This document shows, piece by piece, positions 34,576-42,099 of a DNA stretch of 64,000 nt. Numbering within the stretch: the first letter of the stretch is position 1; every line of letters begins with the position of its first letter. The position numbers and the translations under genes were made by a program. The DNA lies in the NCBI RefSeq assembly GCF_021026375.1, contig NZ_JAJNDB010000001.1, positions 1,240,001 through 1,304,000 of the forward strand, in the 5' to 3' direction. Below the pieces are notes generated by a model. It searched no databases. It was given only the letters and a program-made list of their open reading frames with translations, and was not told the origin of the DNA. Origin of the DNA: Actinomycetospora endophytica. GTDB lineage: Bacteria > Actinomycetota > Actinomycetes > Mycobacteriales > Pseudonocardiaceae.

Positions 34576-36717
34576 GTGTCACTCCCCCTCGTCGGCGCGT
34601 CGACCGGTCCGGTCGCGACGCACTGCCCGTACTGCTCGCTGCAGTGCGGCATGACGTTGACGGCACGTCCCGAGACGGCGGGCGGCGGCTTCACGGTCGA
34701 GGGCGCGAACTTCCCGACGAACCGCGGCGGGCTCTGCGAGAAGGGGCTCAGCTCGGCGGAGCTGCTCGCGCACCCCGACCGCCTCACGACGCCCCTGGTG
34801 CGGGACGCGCGGAACGAACCCTTCCGCGAGGCGACGTGGGACGAGGCCCTCGACCGGGTCGTCACGGGCTTCACGGTCGCCCAGGAGCGGTTCGGGGCGG
34901 ACGCCGCGGGCCTGTTCGGCGGCGGCGGCCTGACCAACGAGAAGGCCTACCAGGCGGGGAAGTTCGTCCGGGTCGCGCTGCGCAGCGCCTCGGTCGACTA
35001 CAACGGGCGCTTCTGCATGTCGAGCGCCGCGGCCGCGTCGAACAAGGCCTTCGGGATCGACCGCGGGATGCCGTTCCCGCTCGCCGACATCGCGCGCGCC
35101 GACACCGTCATGCTCGTCGGCTCCAACCCGGCGGACACCATGCCGCCGGCGATGCGCTGGTTCGCCGCCGGCCGGGAGCGCGGCGCGCAGCACCTCGTCG
35201 TGGACCCCCGCTACACCGCGACCGCCGCCGCGTCCGACGTCCACCTCCAGCCGGTGCCCGGCACGGACCTGGCGCTGGCCAACGGGCTCCTCCACCTGGC
35301 GATCAAGCACCGGCTGGTCGACACCACCTACGTCGCGGACCGGACCACCGGGTGGGACGCGGTGCGCCGGGCGGCGCGGCAGTACTGGCCGGACCGTGTG
35401 GAGCGGATCACCGGGGTGCCGGTGCGGGTCATGGAGCGCGCGGTGCGGATGCTCGCCGAGTCCCGCGCGACGATGATCCTCTCCGCGCGGGGCGCCGAGC
35501 AGCACGCGAAGGGCTCCGACACCGCGCTGGCCTGGATCAACCTGGCGCTGGCCCTCGGGCTCCCCGGCCGGCCGTACTCGGGCTGGGCGACGGTGACCGG
35601 GCAGGGCAACGGGCAGGGCGGGCGCGAGCACGGCCAGAAGGCCGACCAGCTGCCCGGCTACCGGATGCTCGCCGACCCGGAGGCGCGCGCCCACGTCGCG
35701 GGCGTCTGGGGCATCGACCCCGACGAGCTCCCGAAGCCCGGCGCCTCGGCCTACGAGATGCTCGACCGGCTCGGCACCGACGGCGGCGTCCGGGCGCTGC
35801 TGATCATGGCCTCGAACGTCGCGGTCAGCGCGCCGCGGGCCGACCACGTGCGTGAGCGGCTCGCCGAGACCGACTTCCTCGCCGTCTCCGACCTCTTCCT
35901 GTCCGAGACCGCGGAGCTCGCCGACGTCGTCCTGCCCTGCGCCCAGTGGGCCGAGGAGGAGGGCACGATGACCAACCTCGAGGGCCGGGTGCTGCGCCGC
36001 AGGCGCGCCGCGCGGGCTCCCGACGGCGTCCGCTCCGACCTGTCCGTCCTCGCCGACCTGGCCGCTCGCCTCGGCCGCGGGCAGTTCTTCTCCGACGACC
36101 CCGAGACCGTCTTCGACGAACTGCGCCGCGCCTCGTCGGGCGGGAAGGCGGACTACGCGGGCATCTCCTACGCCCGCATCGAGGCCGAGCGCGGCGTGTT
36201 CTGGCCCTGCCCCGACGAGGCCCACGCGGGCACGCCCCGCCTGTTCCGGGAGCGGTTCGCGACGCCGGACGGCCGCGCGCGGTTCCACGTCGTGCACCAC
36301 CGGGCGGCCGCCGAGGAGCCCGACGCCGAGTACCCGTACCGGCTGACCACCGGCCGGTCCCGCGCGCACTACCAGTCCGGCACGCAGACCCGTCGCACGA
36401 AGGCGCTGCTCGACGCCGAGCCGGAGCCCGTCGTCGACATCCATCCCGACCTCGCCGCGCGGCTCGGGATCGCCGACGGAGCGGACGTGGTGCTGCGCAG
36501 CCGCCGCGGGACGGCGCGGTTGCGCGCGCGGTTCGCCTCGACCATCCGGCCCGACACCGTGTTCGCGCCCTTCCACTGGTCGGGCGACCAGACGGTCAAC
36601 GCCCTGACCAACCCGGCGCTCGACCCGGCGTCGCGCATGCCCGAGTTCAAGATCTGCGCGGTGTCCGTCGAGGCCGCGCCTGCCCACCACCCCGCCGGAG
36701 AGGACGCCTCCCCATGA
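34576..36717 (+). CDS. nasC: assimilatory nitrate reductase catalytic subunit (molybdopterin oxidoreductase)
   Basis: A 713-residue cytoplasmic bis-MGD enzyme that reduces nitrate to nitrite. The N-terminal 4Fe-4S motif is CPYCSLQC followed by GGLCEKG. NGRFCMSSAAAASNKAFG and the VGSNPADTMPP region match NasA/NarB. The C-terminal dinucleotide-binding domain carries LTTGRSRAHYQSGTQTRR. GTG 34576 starts a short normal leader; the longer upstream frame is Arg/Pro-rich and not coding. The stop overlaps the next ATG. It leads the nas-nir operon. Confidence 0.92.
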   Translation: MSLPLVGASTGPVATHCPYCSLQCGMTLTARPETAGGGFTVEGANFPTNRGGLCEKGLSSAELLAHPDRLTTPLVRDARNEPFREATWDEALDRVVTGFTVAQERFGADAAGLFGGGGLTNEKAYQAGKFVRVALRSASVDYNGRFCMSSAAAASNKAFGIDRGMPFPLADIARADTVMLVGSNPADTMPPAMRWFAAGRERGAQHLVVDPRYTATAAASDVHLQPVPGTDLALANGLLHLAIKHRLVDTTYVADRTTGWDAVRRAARQYWPDRVERITGVPVRVMERAVRMLAESRATMILSARGAEQHAKGSDTALAWINLALALGLPGRPYSGWATVTGQGNGQGGREHGQKADQLPGYRMLADPEARAHVAGVWGIDPDELPKPGASAYEMLDRLGTDGGVRALLIMASNVAVSAPRADHVRERLAETDFLAVSDLFLSETAELADVVLPCAQWAEEEGTMTNLEGRVLRRRRAARAPDGVRSDLSVLADLAARLGRGQFFSDDPETVFDELRRASSGGKADYAGISYARIEAERGVFWPCPDEAHAGTPRLFRERFATPDGRARFHVVHHRAAAEEPDAEYPYRLTTGRSRAHYQSGTQTRRTKALLDAEPEPVVDIHPDLAARLGIADGADVVLRSRRGTARLRARFASTIRPDTVFAPFHWSGDQTVNALTNPALDPASRMPEFKICAVSVEAAPAHHPAGEDASP

Positions 36718-37061
36718 TGACCACGCCACGGTTCCTGCAGGGTGCCTTCGCGTTCGAGGGGCAGGGACTGGACAAGCCGGCCCTGCTGCACCCCTCGCTG
36801 ACCTACACCGTGCCGGAGGGCGTGACCGGCCAGGTGCTCTACGTCCGCGCGGGCAACTCCTCCGACGAGCTCGCCTCGCTGGTGCTGGTGTTCGACGGGG
36901 CACCGGCGCGCTGGCTGCCGATCGGCGCCAAGGCGGACATGCACGTGTCGCTGCGGGTCGTCGAGGACCTGCTGGCCGGCAGCTCGGTCGAGCTGCACTA
37001 CGCCGCGCCGGTCGGGGCGACCGGGACCCTCGTCGTCGACTGCGGTCTGGTGGAGGTCTGA
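36714..37061 (+). CDS. unknown 115-residue protein inside the nitrate/nitrite reductase operon
   Basis: A small, strand-rich soluble protein (LTYTVPEGVTGQVLYVRAGNSSDELASLVLV ... SLRVVEDLLAGSSVELHYAAPVGATGTLVVDCGLVEV, shown in part). It has one cysteine, no membrane segment and no signal peptide. Two adjacent ATG codons (36714, 36717) overlap the nasC stop, and its own TGA is directly followed by the nirB GTG, so it is made in step with both enzymes. I do not recognise the family. Its tight placement suggests an assembly, electron-transfer docking or stability role for NasC or NirB; that is inference. Confidence 0.8.
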   Translation: MMTTPRFLQGAFAFEGQGLDKPALLHPSLTYTVPEGVTGQVLYVRAGNSSDELASLVLVFDGAPARWLPIGAKADMHVSLRVVEDLLAGSSVELHYAAPVGATGTLVVDCGLVEV

Positions 37062-39566
37062 GTGACGGCGGCGGAGGCAGCCGACGGGCGCGCGCGGCTC
37101 GTCGTCGTCGGGAACGGCATGTCCGGGGCCCGGGCGCTCGAGGAGATCCTCGCCCGTGGGGGCGGCGAGCGGTTCGCGATCACGGTGTTCGGGGACGAGC
37201 CGTACGGCAACTACAACCGGATCCTCCTGTCGGAGGTCCTGGCGAACGCCGCCGCGGAGGACACCGACGATGACGAGATCTTCCTCAACCCGCGCAGCTG
37301 GTACGACGAGAACGGCATCGCACTGCACGCGGGCGTCCGGGTGGTCCGGATCGACCGGCACGCGAAGGTCGTCTACGGCGACGACGGGTCCGTGACCCCG
37401 TACGACACGTTGATCCTCGCCACCGGCAGCCGCTCGTTCTTCCCGCCCATGGACGGCATGTGGGCCGGCGACACCGAGCTCACCCCGGGCGTGTTCGGCT
37501 TCCGCAGTCTCGAGGACGCGACCGGGATGCTCCGCCACGTCAAGGGGCGGCACACCGCCGTCGTGATCGGCGGGGGCCTGCTCGGGCTGGAGGCGGCGGC
37601 CGGCCTGCAGGCGCACGGCCTCGCGGTGCACGTCGTCCACCCCACCGAGGTGCTGATGAACCAGCAGCTCGAGGCCGAGGCGTCGAAGGTGCTGCGCTCG
37701 AAGCTCGAGGGCATGGGCATGCACATGCACCTCGGCGTGAAGACGACCGAGATCCTCGTCGAGGGTGGCGCCGTCTCCGGCGTGCGGTTCACCGACGACT
37801 CGACGCTCGCCTGCGACACCGTCGTGGTCACCGCCGGGATCCGGCCGAACATCGGGCTCGCGATGGTGTCCGGGCTCGAGACCCAACGGGCGATCGTCGT
37901 CGACGACCGGATGCGTTCGGTGGACGACGACGACATCTTCGTGGTCGGCGAGTGCGCGCAGCACCGCGGCGAGGTCTACGGCGTCGTCGGGCCGCTGTGG
38001 GAGCAGGCCGCGGTCCTCGCCGACGTCGTCACCGGTGCGAACCCCGACGCCGAGTACCACGGCTCGCGGCTGGCGACGAAGCTGAAGGTGGCGGGCGTCG
38101 ACGTCGCGCAGATGGGGGTGAAGACCCCGGAGCGGGAGTCCGACGAGTTCGTGCAGTTCTCCGAGACCGGACGCGGCGTCTACCAGACAGTCGTGATCCG
38201 GGAGGGGACGCTGATCGGGGCGACGCTGGTCGGCGACGTCTCGAAGGTCGCCGCGCTGACGCAGGCGTTCGACTCCCGCTCGGCGCTGCCCGCCGAGCGC
38301 GTCAAGCTGCTGTTCGACCTCGGATCCGCCGAGGACGCCGCCTCCGCCGCCGACCTGCCCGACGACACCCAGATCTGCCACTGCAACGGCGTCTCCAAGG
38401 GCGACCTCGTGGGGTGCGTGCACGACGGCGCCGAGTCGGTGTCGGCGTGCATGGCGGCGACGCGGGCGGGCAAGGGGTGCGGGTCGTGCAAGGGGCTGGT
38501 GACGGAGGTCGTCGAGGCCGCCTCGGGTGGGGCGGGCGTGGCGGATCCGGCCGACTCCTACTACGTGCCGGCGATCCCGCTGGACAAGCCGGCGCTGATG
38601 GCGGAGATCCGGTCGCGGGGGCTGAAGAGCGTCTCGGCGGTGTTCGAGGCCCTCGCGCCGGAGGGCCGCGACCACGTCGGCTCCAAGATGGGGCTCACCG
38701 CGCTGCTGCGGATGATGTGGCCGGACGACTACGTCGACGAGCGCGACGGCCGGTTCATCAACGACCGGGTGCACGCGAACATCCAGCGCGACGGCACGTT
38801 CTCCGTCGTCCCGCGGATGTCCGGCGGGGTGACCTCGCCCGACCAGCTGCGCCGGATCGCCGACGTCGCCGAGAAGCACGAGATCCCGATGGTCAAGCTG
38901 ACCGGTGGCCAGCGCATCGACCTGCTCGGCGTCCCCAAGGAGAAGCTGCGGGAGGTGTGGGCCGACCTCGACATGCCGTCGGGCTGGGCCTACGGGAAGT
39001 CGTTCCGCACCGTGAAGACGTGCGTCGGGACCGACTTCTGCCGCTTCGGCCTCGGTGACTCCACCCAGCTCGGGATCGACCTCGAGGAGCGCTACAAGGG
39101 CGTCGAGGGCCCGGCGAAGATGAAGCTCGCCGTCTCCGGCTGCCCCCGCAACTGCGCGGAGTCGATGGTGAAGGACGTGGGTCTGGTCGCCGTGGAGGGC
39201 GGGTCCTGGCAGATCTACGTCGGCGGCGCGGCCGGGGCGACGATCCGGAAGGGCGACGTCCTGGCGACGGTGGACTCGCACGACGAGGCCCTGACGCTCG
39301 TGGGCCGGTTCCTCCAGTACTACCGGGAGAACGCCAACTGGCTGGAGCGGACGTACGACTTCGTGCCGCGGATGGGGCTGGACTACCTGATCGGCGTGGT
39401 CGTCGACGACGTGGAAGGCCTGGCGGCGGGGCTGGACGTGCGGATGCAGGAGGCCGTCGACGCCTATGCCGACCCGTGGGCGGCGGACCAGACCGAGGCG
39501 ACCCCGGGGCAGTTCCACGACTCGCTCCCGCTGATCCCGCTGTCGCAGGTGCCGGTGCGGTCGTGA
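37062..39566 (+). CDS. nirB: assimilatory nitrite reductase [NAD(P)H] large subunit
   Basis: An 834-residue enzyme that reduces nitrite to ammonium. An FAD/NAD(P) module occupies residues 1-400 (VVVGNGMSGARALEEIL, then the second dinucleotide loop VVIGGGLLGLEAAAGL near 167). A BFD-like 2Fe-2S domain follows (CHCNGVSKGD near 442 and CGSCKGL near 475). The sirohaem/4Fe-4S domain ends the protein with TCVGTDFCRFG near 652 and SGCPRNC near 694. Length is standard. It sits between the unknown 115-residue protein and nirD. Confidence 0.96.
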   Translation: MTAAEAADGRARLVVVGNGMSGARALEEILARGGGERFAITVFGDEPYGNYNRILLSEVLANAAAEDTDDDEIFLNPRSWYDENGIALHAGVRVVRIDRHAKVVYGDDGSVTPYDTLILATGSRSFFPPMDGMWAGDTELTPGVFGFRSLEDATGMLRHVKGRHTAVVIGGGLLGLEAAAGLQAHGLAVHVVHPTEVLMNQQLEAEASKVLRSKLEGMGMHMHLGVKTTEILVEGGAVSGVRFTDDSTLACDTVVVTAGIRPNIGLAMVSGLETQRAIVVDDRMRSVDDDDIFVVGECAQHRGEVYGVVGPLWEQAAVLADVVTGANPDAEYHGSRLATKLKVAGVDVAQMGVKTPERESDEFVQFSETGRGVYQTVVIREGTLIGATLVGDVSKVAALTQAFDSRSALPAERVKLLFDLGSAEDAASAADLPDDTQICHCNGVSKGDLVGCVHDGAESVSACMAATRAGKGCGSCKGLVTEVVEAASGGAGVADPADSYYVPAIPLDKPALMAEIRSRGLKSVSAVFEALAPEGRDHVGSKMGLTALLRMMWPDDYVDERDGRFINDRVHANIQRDGTFSVVPRMSGGVTSPDQLRRIADVAEKHEIPMVKLTGGQRIDLLGVPKEKLREVWADLDMPSGWAYGKSFRTVKTCVGTDFCRFGLGDSTQLGIDLEERYKGVEGPAKMKLAVSGCPRNCAESMVKDVGLVAVEGGSWQIYVGGAAGATIRKGDVLATVDSHDEALTLVGRFLQYYRENANWLERTYDFVPRMGLDYLIGVVVDDVEGLAAGLDVRMQEAVDAYADPWAADQTEATPGQFHDSLPLIPLSQVPVRS

Positions 39567-39901
39567 GCGGCCGCGAGACGGTCTCGACGCGGCTCGGGCC
39601 GGTCGAGCAGATCCCGCTCGGCGAGGGGCGCGCGTTCCTGGTCGGCGACGAGCCGGTCGCGGTGTTCCGTCCTCGCTCCGGCGGGCTGTCTGCGTTGCGG
39701 GCGGTGTGCCCGCACCGGGGCGGCCCGCTCGCGGACGGGCTCGTGGACGCCGAGCTGGTGATGTGCCCGCTGCACAACCACCAGTTCCGGCTGCGTTCCG
39801 GGGAGTGCGTGTCGGGTGGGGGCGTGTCCGGCGTCGCGGCGTACACGGCGTCCGACGACGACGGCGAGCTCGTCGTCAGTCTGGTGACGCCGGACGGTTG
39901 A
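39563..39901 (+). CDS. nirD: nitrite reductase small subunit, Rieske-type
   Basis: A 112-residue protein with the Rieske 2Fe-2S ligands CPHRGG near 48 and CPLHNH near 68. NirD assists NirB in electron transfer or stability. GTG 39563 overlaps the nirB stop (GTGA). Confidence 0.93.
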   Translation: MSGRETVSTRLGPVEQIPLGEGRAFLVGDEPVAVFRPRSGGLSALRAVCPHRGGPLADGLVDAELVMCPLHNHQFRLRSGECVSGGGVSGVAAYTASDDDGELVVSLVTPDG

Positions 39902-39930
39902 GGGTCGGGCAGGCTGGGCCGGTGTCCGTC

Positions 39931-40686
39931 ATGACCGACGAGCTGATGGTGCAGGTGACCGCGTTCGCGGACGCGGCGAGCGCGGGGGATCCGGGGACGC
40001 CGGTCCCGACCTGCCCGGACTGGTCGTTGCGCGATCTCGCCCGCCACCTCGGCCGGGTGCACCGGCGCGTGGCGGAGACGATCTCCGGGGCCGGCGACCG
40101 GCTGATCCCGCACGACCAGGTGGCCGACCCGGAGCCGCCGGTCGCGCCGGACGAGGTCGCGACGTGGCTGCTGGCCGGGGGCGCGCAGGTGGTGTCGGCG
40201 GTGACCTCCGCGGAGCCCGAGCGCCGGGTGGCCGGGTTCTCCGGGCCCGCGCGGGTGTCCTGGTGGGCGCGGCGGATGCTGCACGAGACGGTGGTGCACC
40301 GCTACGACGCCGAGGTCACCGTGGGGATCGAGCCGTGGGTCGGGGTCGGGCCGGACCTGGCCGCGGACGGACTGGCGGAGTCCTTGTCGCTGCTGGACAC
40401 GTTCGGCGAGCGGCGGGCCGCGCTCGCGGGGTCGGGCGAGACGATCCACGTGCACGCTCTCGACGAGGCGTCGTGCGAGTGGCTGATCACGCGCGGGGCC
40501 GGCGGGGTGGTCGTGGAGCAGCGGCACGCAAAGGCCGACGTGGCGGTGCGGGGACCGGCGGCGGCGCTGTTCGCGGTGCTGACGAATCGGTGCTCGGTGG
40601 ATGCCGTGCCGGGTGGGCTCGGGACGGTCGAGGTGCTCGGGGACGGCGCGGTGCTGCGGGACTGGTTGCGGGTCTCGGGGCTCTGA
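39931..40686 (+). CDS. DinB-like maleylpyruvate-isomerase-family, mycothiol-type enzyme
   Basis: A 251-residue protein of the actinobacterial MDMPI family. PTCPDWSLRDLARHLGRVHRR provides the first metal His, and RRMLHETVVHRYDAE the others, as in mycothiol-dependent DinB enzymes. The C-terminal domain is the SCP2-like MDMPI_C part. These enzymes transfer or isomerise with mycothiol. ATG 39931 or GTG 39922 may start it. It follows nirD by about 30 bases, but there is no evident functional tie. Confidence 0.8.
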   Translation: MTDELMVQVTAFADAASAGDPGTPVPTCPDWSLRDLARHLGRVHRRVAETISGAGDRLIPHDQVADPEPPVAPDEVATWLLAGGAQVVSAVTSAEPERRVAGFSGPARVSWWARRMLHETVVHRYDAEVTVGIEPWVGVGPDLAADGLAESLSLLDTFGERRAALAGSGETIHVHALDEASCEWLITRGAGGVVVEQRHAKADVAVRGPAAALFAVLTNRCSVDAVPGGLGTVEVLGDGAVLRDWLRVSGL

Positions 40687-40690
40687 GGGT

Positions 40691-40735
40691 CCGGGACTTT
40701 CGTGGGCTTTCGTGGGCTTTCGTGGGCTTTCGTGC
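40691..40735. repeat. tandem 10-base repeat after the MDMPI gene
   Basis: CGTGGGCTTT is repeated three times exactly at 40701-40730, with a degenerate unit before (40691-40700) and the start of another after (40731-40735). It lies in the convergent gap before two hairpins. Confidence 0.85.
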
Positions 40736-40760
40736 CCGCACGAGGGGAGCCCTCGTGCGG
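40736..40760. terminator. 11-bp hairpin, convergent gap
   Basis: Arms 40736-40746 and 40750-40760 pair perfectly around a three-base loop. Probable terminator of the MDMPI gene, directly after the tandem repeat. Confidence 0.7.
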
Positions 40761-40801
40761 CTCTAGCGACCGAATCCTCCCCTCGCGGCCGGGCGACCCA
40801 A

Positions 40802-40870
40802 CCATGATCACCGGAATGAGGAGGATCTGGACGCTGAGCCCTCACATCCTCGTCATCCCGGTGATCATGG
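40802..40870. terminator. 25-bp imperfect inverted repeat, convergent gap
   Basis: Arms 40802-40826 and 40846-40870 match at 23 of 25 positions with a 19-base loop. It lies 13 bases after the end of the minus-strand membrane protein gene. Probably a terminator for that gene, or for both genes. Confidence 0.7.
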
Positions 40871-40882
40871 CCGCGGCAGGGG

Positions 40883-41929
40883 TCAGACGACGAGCCCCAC
40901 GACGACCGCCGCCGCGCCGGCGCACGCCCCGAGCACGCCCATCAGGAGCCCGCGGGACGCCTCACCCGCCCGGAACATCGCGATCGCCCCGACGCCGAGC
41001 CCGATGACGCCGAGCAGGGCGCCCGCCAGGTTGAACACCGGGATCGCGCCGAGCGCCGACTGCGGCAGCACCCGGGGCAGCAGGCCCGACCACGGAGCCA
41101 CCCCGAGCACGACGCCGATCGCCCCGATCACGAGCGCGACCAGGCCGAGGCGGGCCGACGCGCGGTCGACCGGCGGCGTCTCCCAGGGCCGGTCGGTGCT
41201 CCGCGCCAGGAAGGGGCGCGACGGTGCCCCGCGTCGCGACGGCGGCTCGGCGGGCGCGACCTCCTCGGGGCGGTACGGGGAAGCCATCGCCTCCGGCCGT
41301 TGCACCGACAGCGGACGCAGGGACGGTGCGCCGAGGTCGTGCGCGGGGCCGGCCGTGCCCCGCGCGGCGGCGGCCCGGTCGAGGTCGTCGCGACGGACCG
41401 GGGCCGTCACGGCGTCGTCGTCGGCCACCGACGCCGGGCCGGCGTGCGCGGGGGCATCGGGAGTGGGCGTCGCCGACCCCGGGTGGACGGCCGTGTGCGG
41501 CGGGCGGTGCCGTGGGATCGCGGCCTCGCGCTGGACCGGGACGGCGCCGAGGGGCACCCCGATCGACGAGGTGCCGAACGAGGGACCACCCGGCGGCGGG
41601 GGCGCAGCGAACCCGGAGGGCGGGAGCGGCCGGAACCCTGCGCCGGGCCCGTCGCCCGCCGGACGCCTTGGGTTCTCGGCACCCCGCGGCGCGGGCACGG
41701 CCGCGTAGCTCCCGGAGGCCGGGGCCGCGTCCGGGGCGCGGTGCCGCCCACCCGAGCGGCGCGGTACCGGGAACGGGCCGGACGGATCCGTCGCGACGTC
41801 GTCGTCGGGCGCATCGTGGCCGCCGACCGGACCATGGGTGGTGGACGAGCCCCTCCCGCCGCTCGCGCGGTGGCGCGGCTCGGCCGGGCCGGACGACCCC
41901 GGCGGCGAGGACGGCGTGGAGACGGTCAT
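40883..41929 (-). CDS. proline-rich protein with C-terminal membrane domain (DUF4190-like)
   Basis: A 348-residue protein. Residues 1-250 are disordered, rich in Pro, Gly, Ala and Arg. The C-terminal 95 residues hold about three membrane segments (LGLVALVIGAIGVVLGV; IPVFNLAGALLGVIGLGVGAIAMF; LLMGVLGACAGAAAVVVGLVV), the usual DUF4190 pattern. ATG 41929 has GGGGGAAG upstream. Such proteins are common membrane-bound scaffolds in actinomycetes; role unknown. Confidence 0.7.
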   Translation of the reverse strand: MTVSTPSSPPGSSGPAEPRHRASGGRGSSTTHGPVGGHDAPDDDVATDPSGPFPVPRRSGGRHRAPDAAPASGSYAAVPAPRGAENPRRPAGDGPGAGFRPLPPSGFAAPPPPGGPSFGTSSIGVPLGAVPVQREAAIPRHRPPHTAVHPGSATPTPDAPAHAGPASVADDDAVTAPVRRDDLDRAAAARGTAGPAHDLGAPSLRPLSVQRPEAMASPYRPEEVAPAEPPSRRGAPSRPFLARSTDRPWETPPVDRASARLGLVALVIGAIGVVLGVAPWSGLLPRVLPQSALGAIPVFNLAGALLGVIGLGVGAIAMFRAGEASRGLLMGVLGACAGAAAVVVGLVV

Positions 41930-42085
41930 GACTTCCCCCGAACAGACGTATCCAGACCGCCATGTGCGCGGTCACGACCACTGTGTCCGTTGAACGGCCG
42001 CCGGTGTTACGAGATCCACCCGCACGGCGCAGCAGCTCGCCCCGATCAGGTCCGTCCGCAGCGGAAAGGCGTCGGACCCCCTCGG

Positions 42086-42099
42086 TAAACTCCGGTGAC
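42086..42099 (+). promoter_or_regulatory. -10 box of a probable leaderless valS promoter
   Basis: TAAACT at 42086-42091 is followed by eight bases and then the valS ATG. There is no room for a T-box leader. The 170-base gap upstream of it shows no other structure. Confidence 0.5.

Noticed and set aside
36369-39518. 1049-residue open frame on the minus strand opposite nirB
   Set aside because: Antisense to nirB, of low-complexity His/Arg/Val composition, no domain. A GC artefact.
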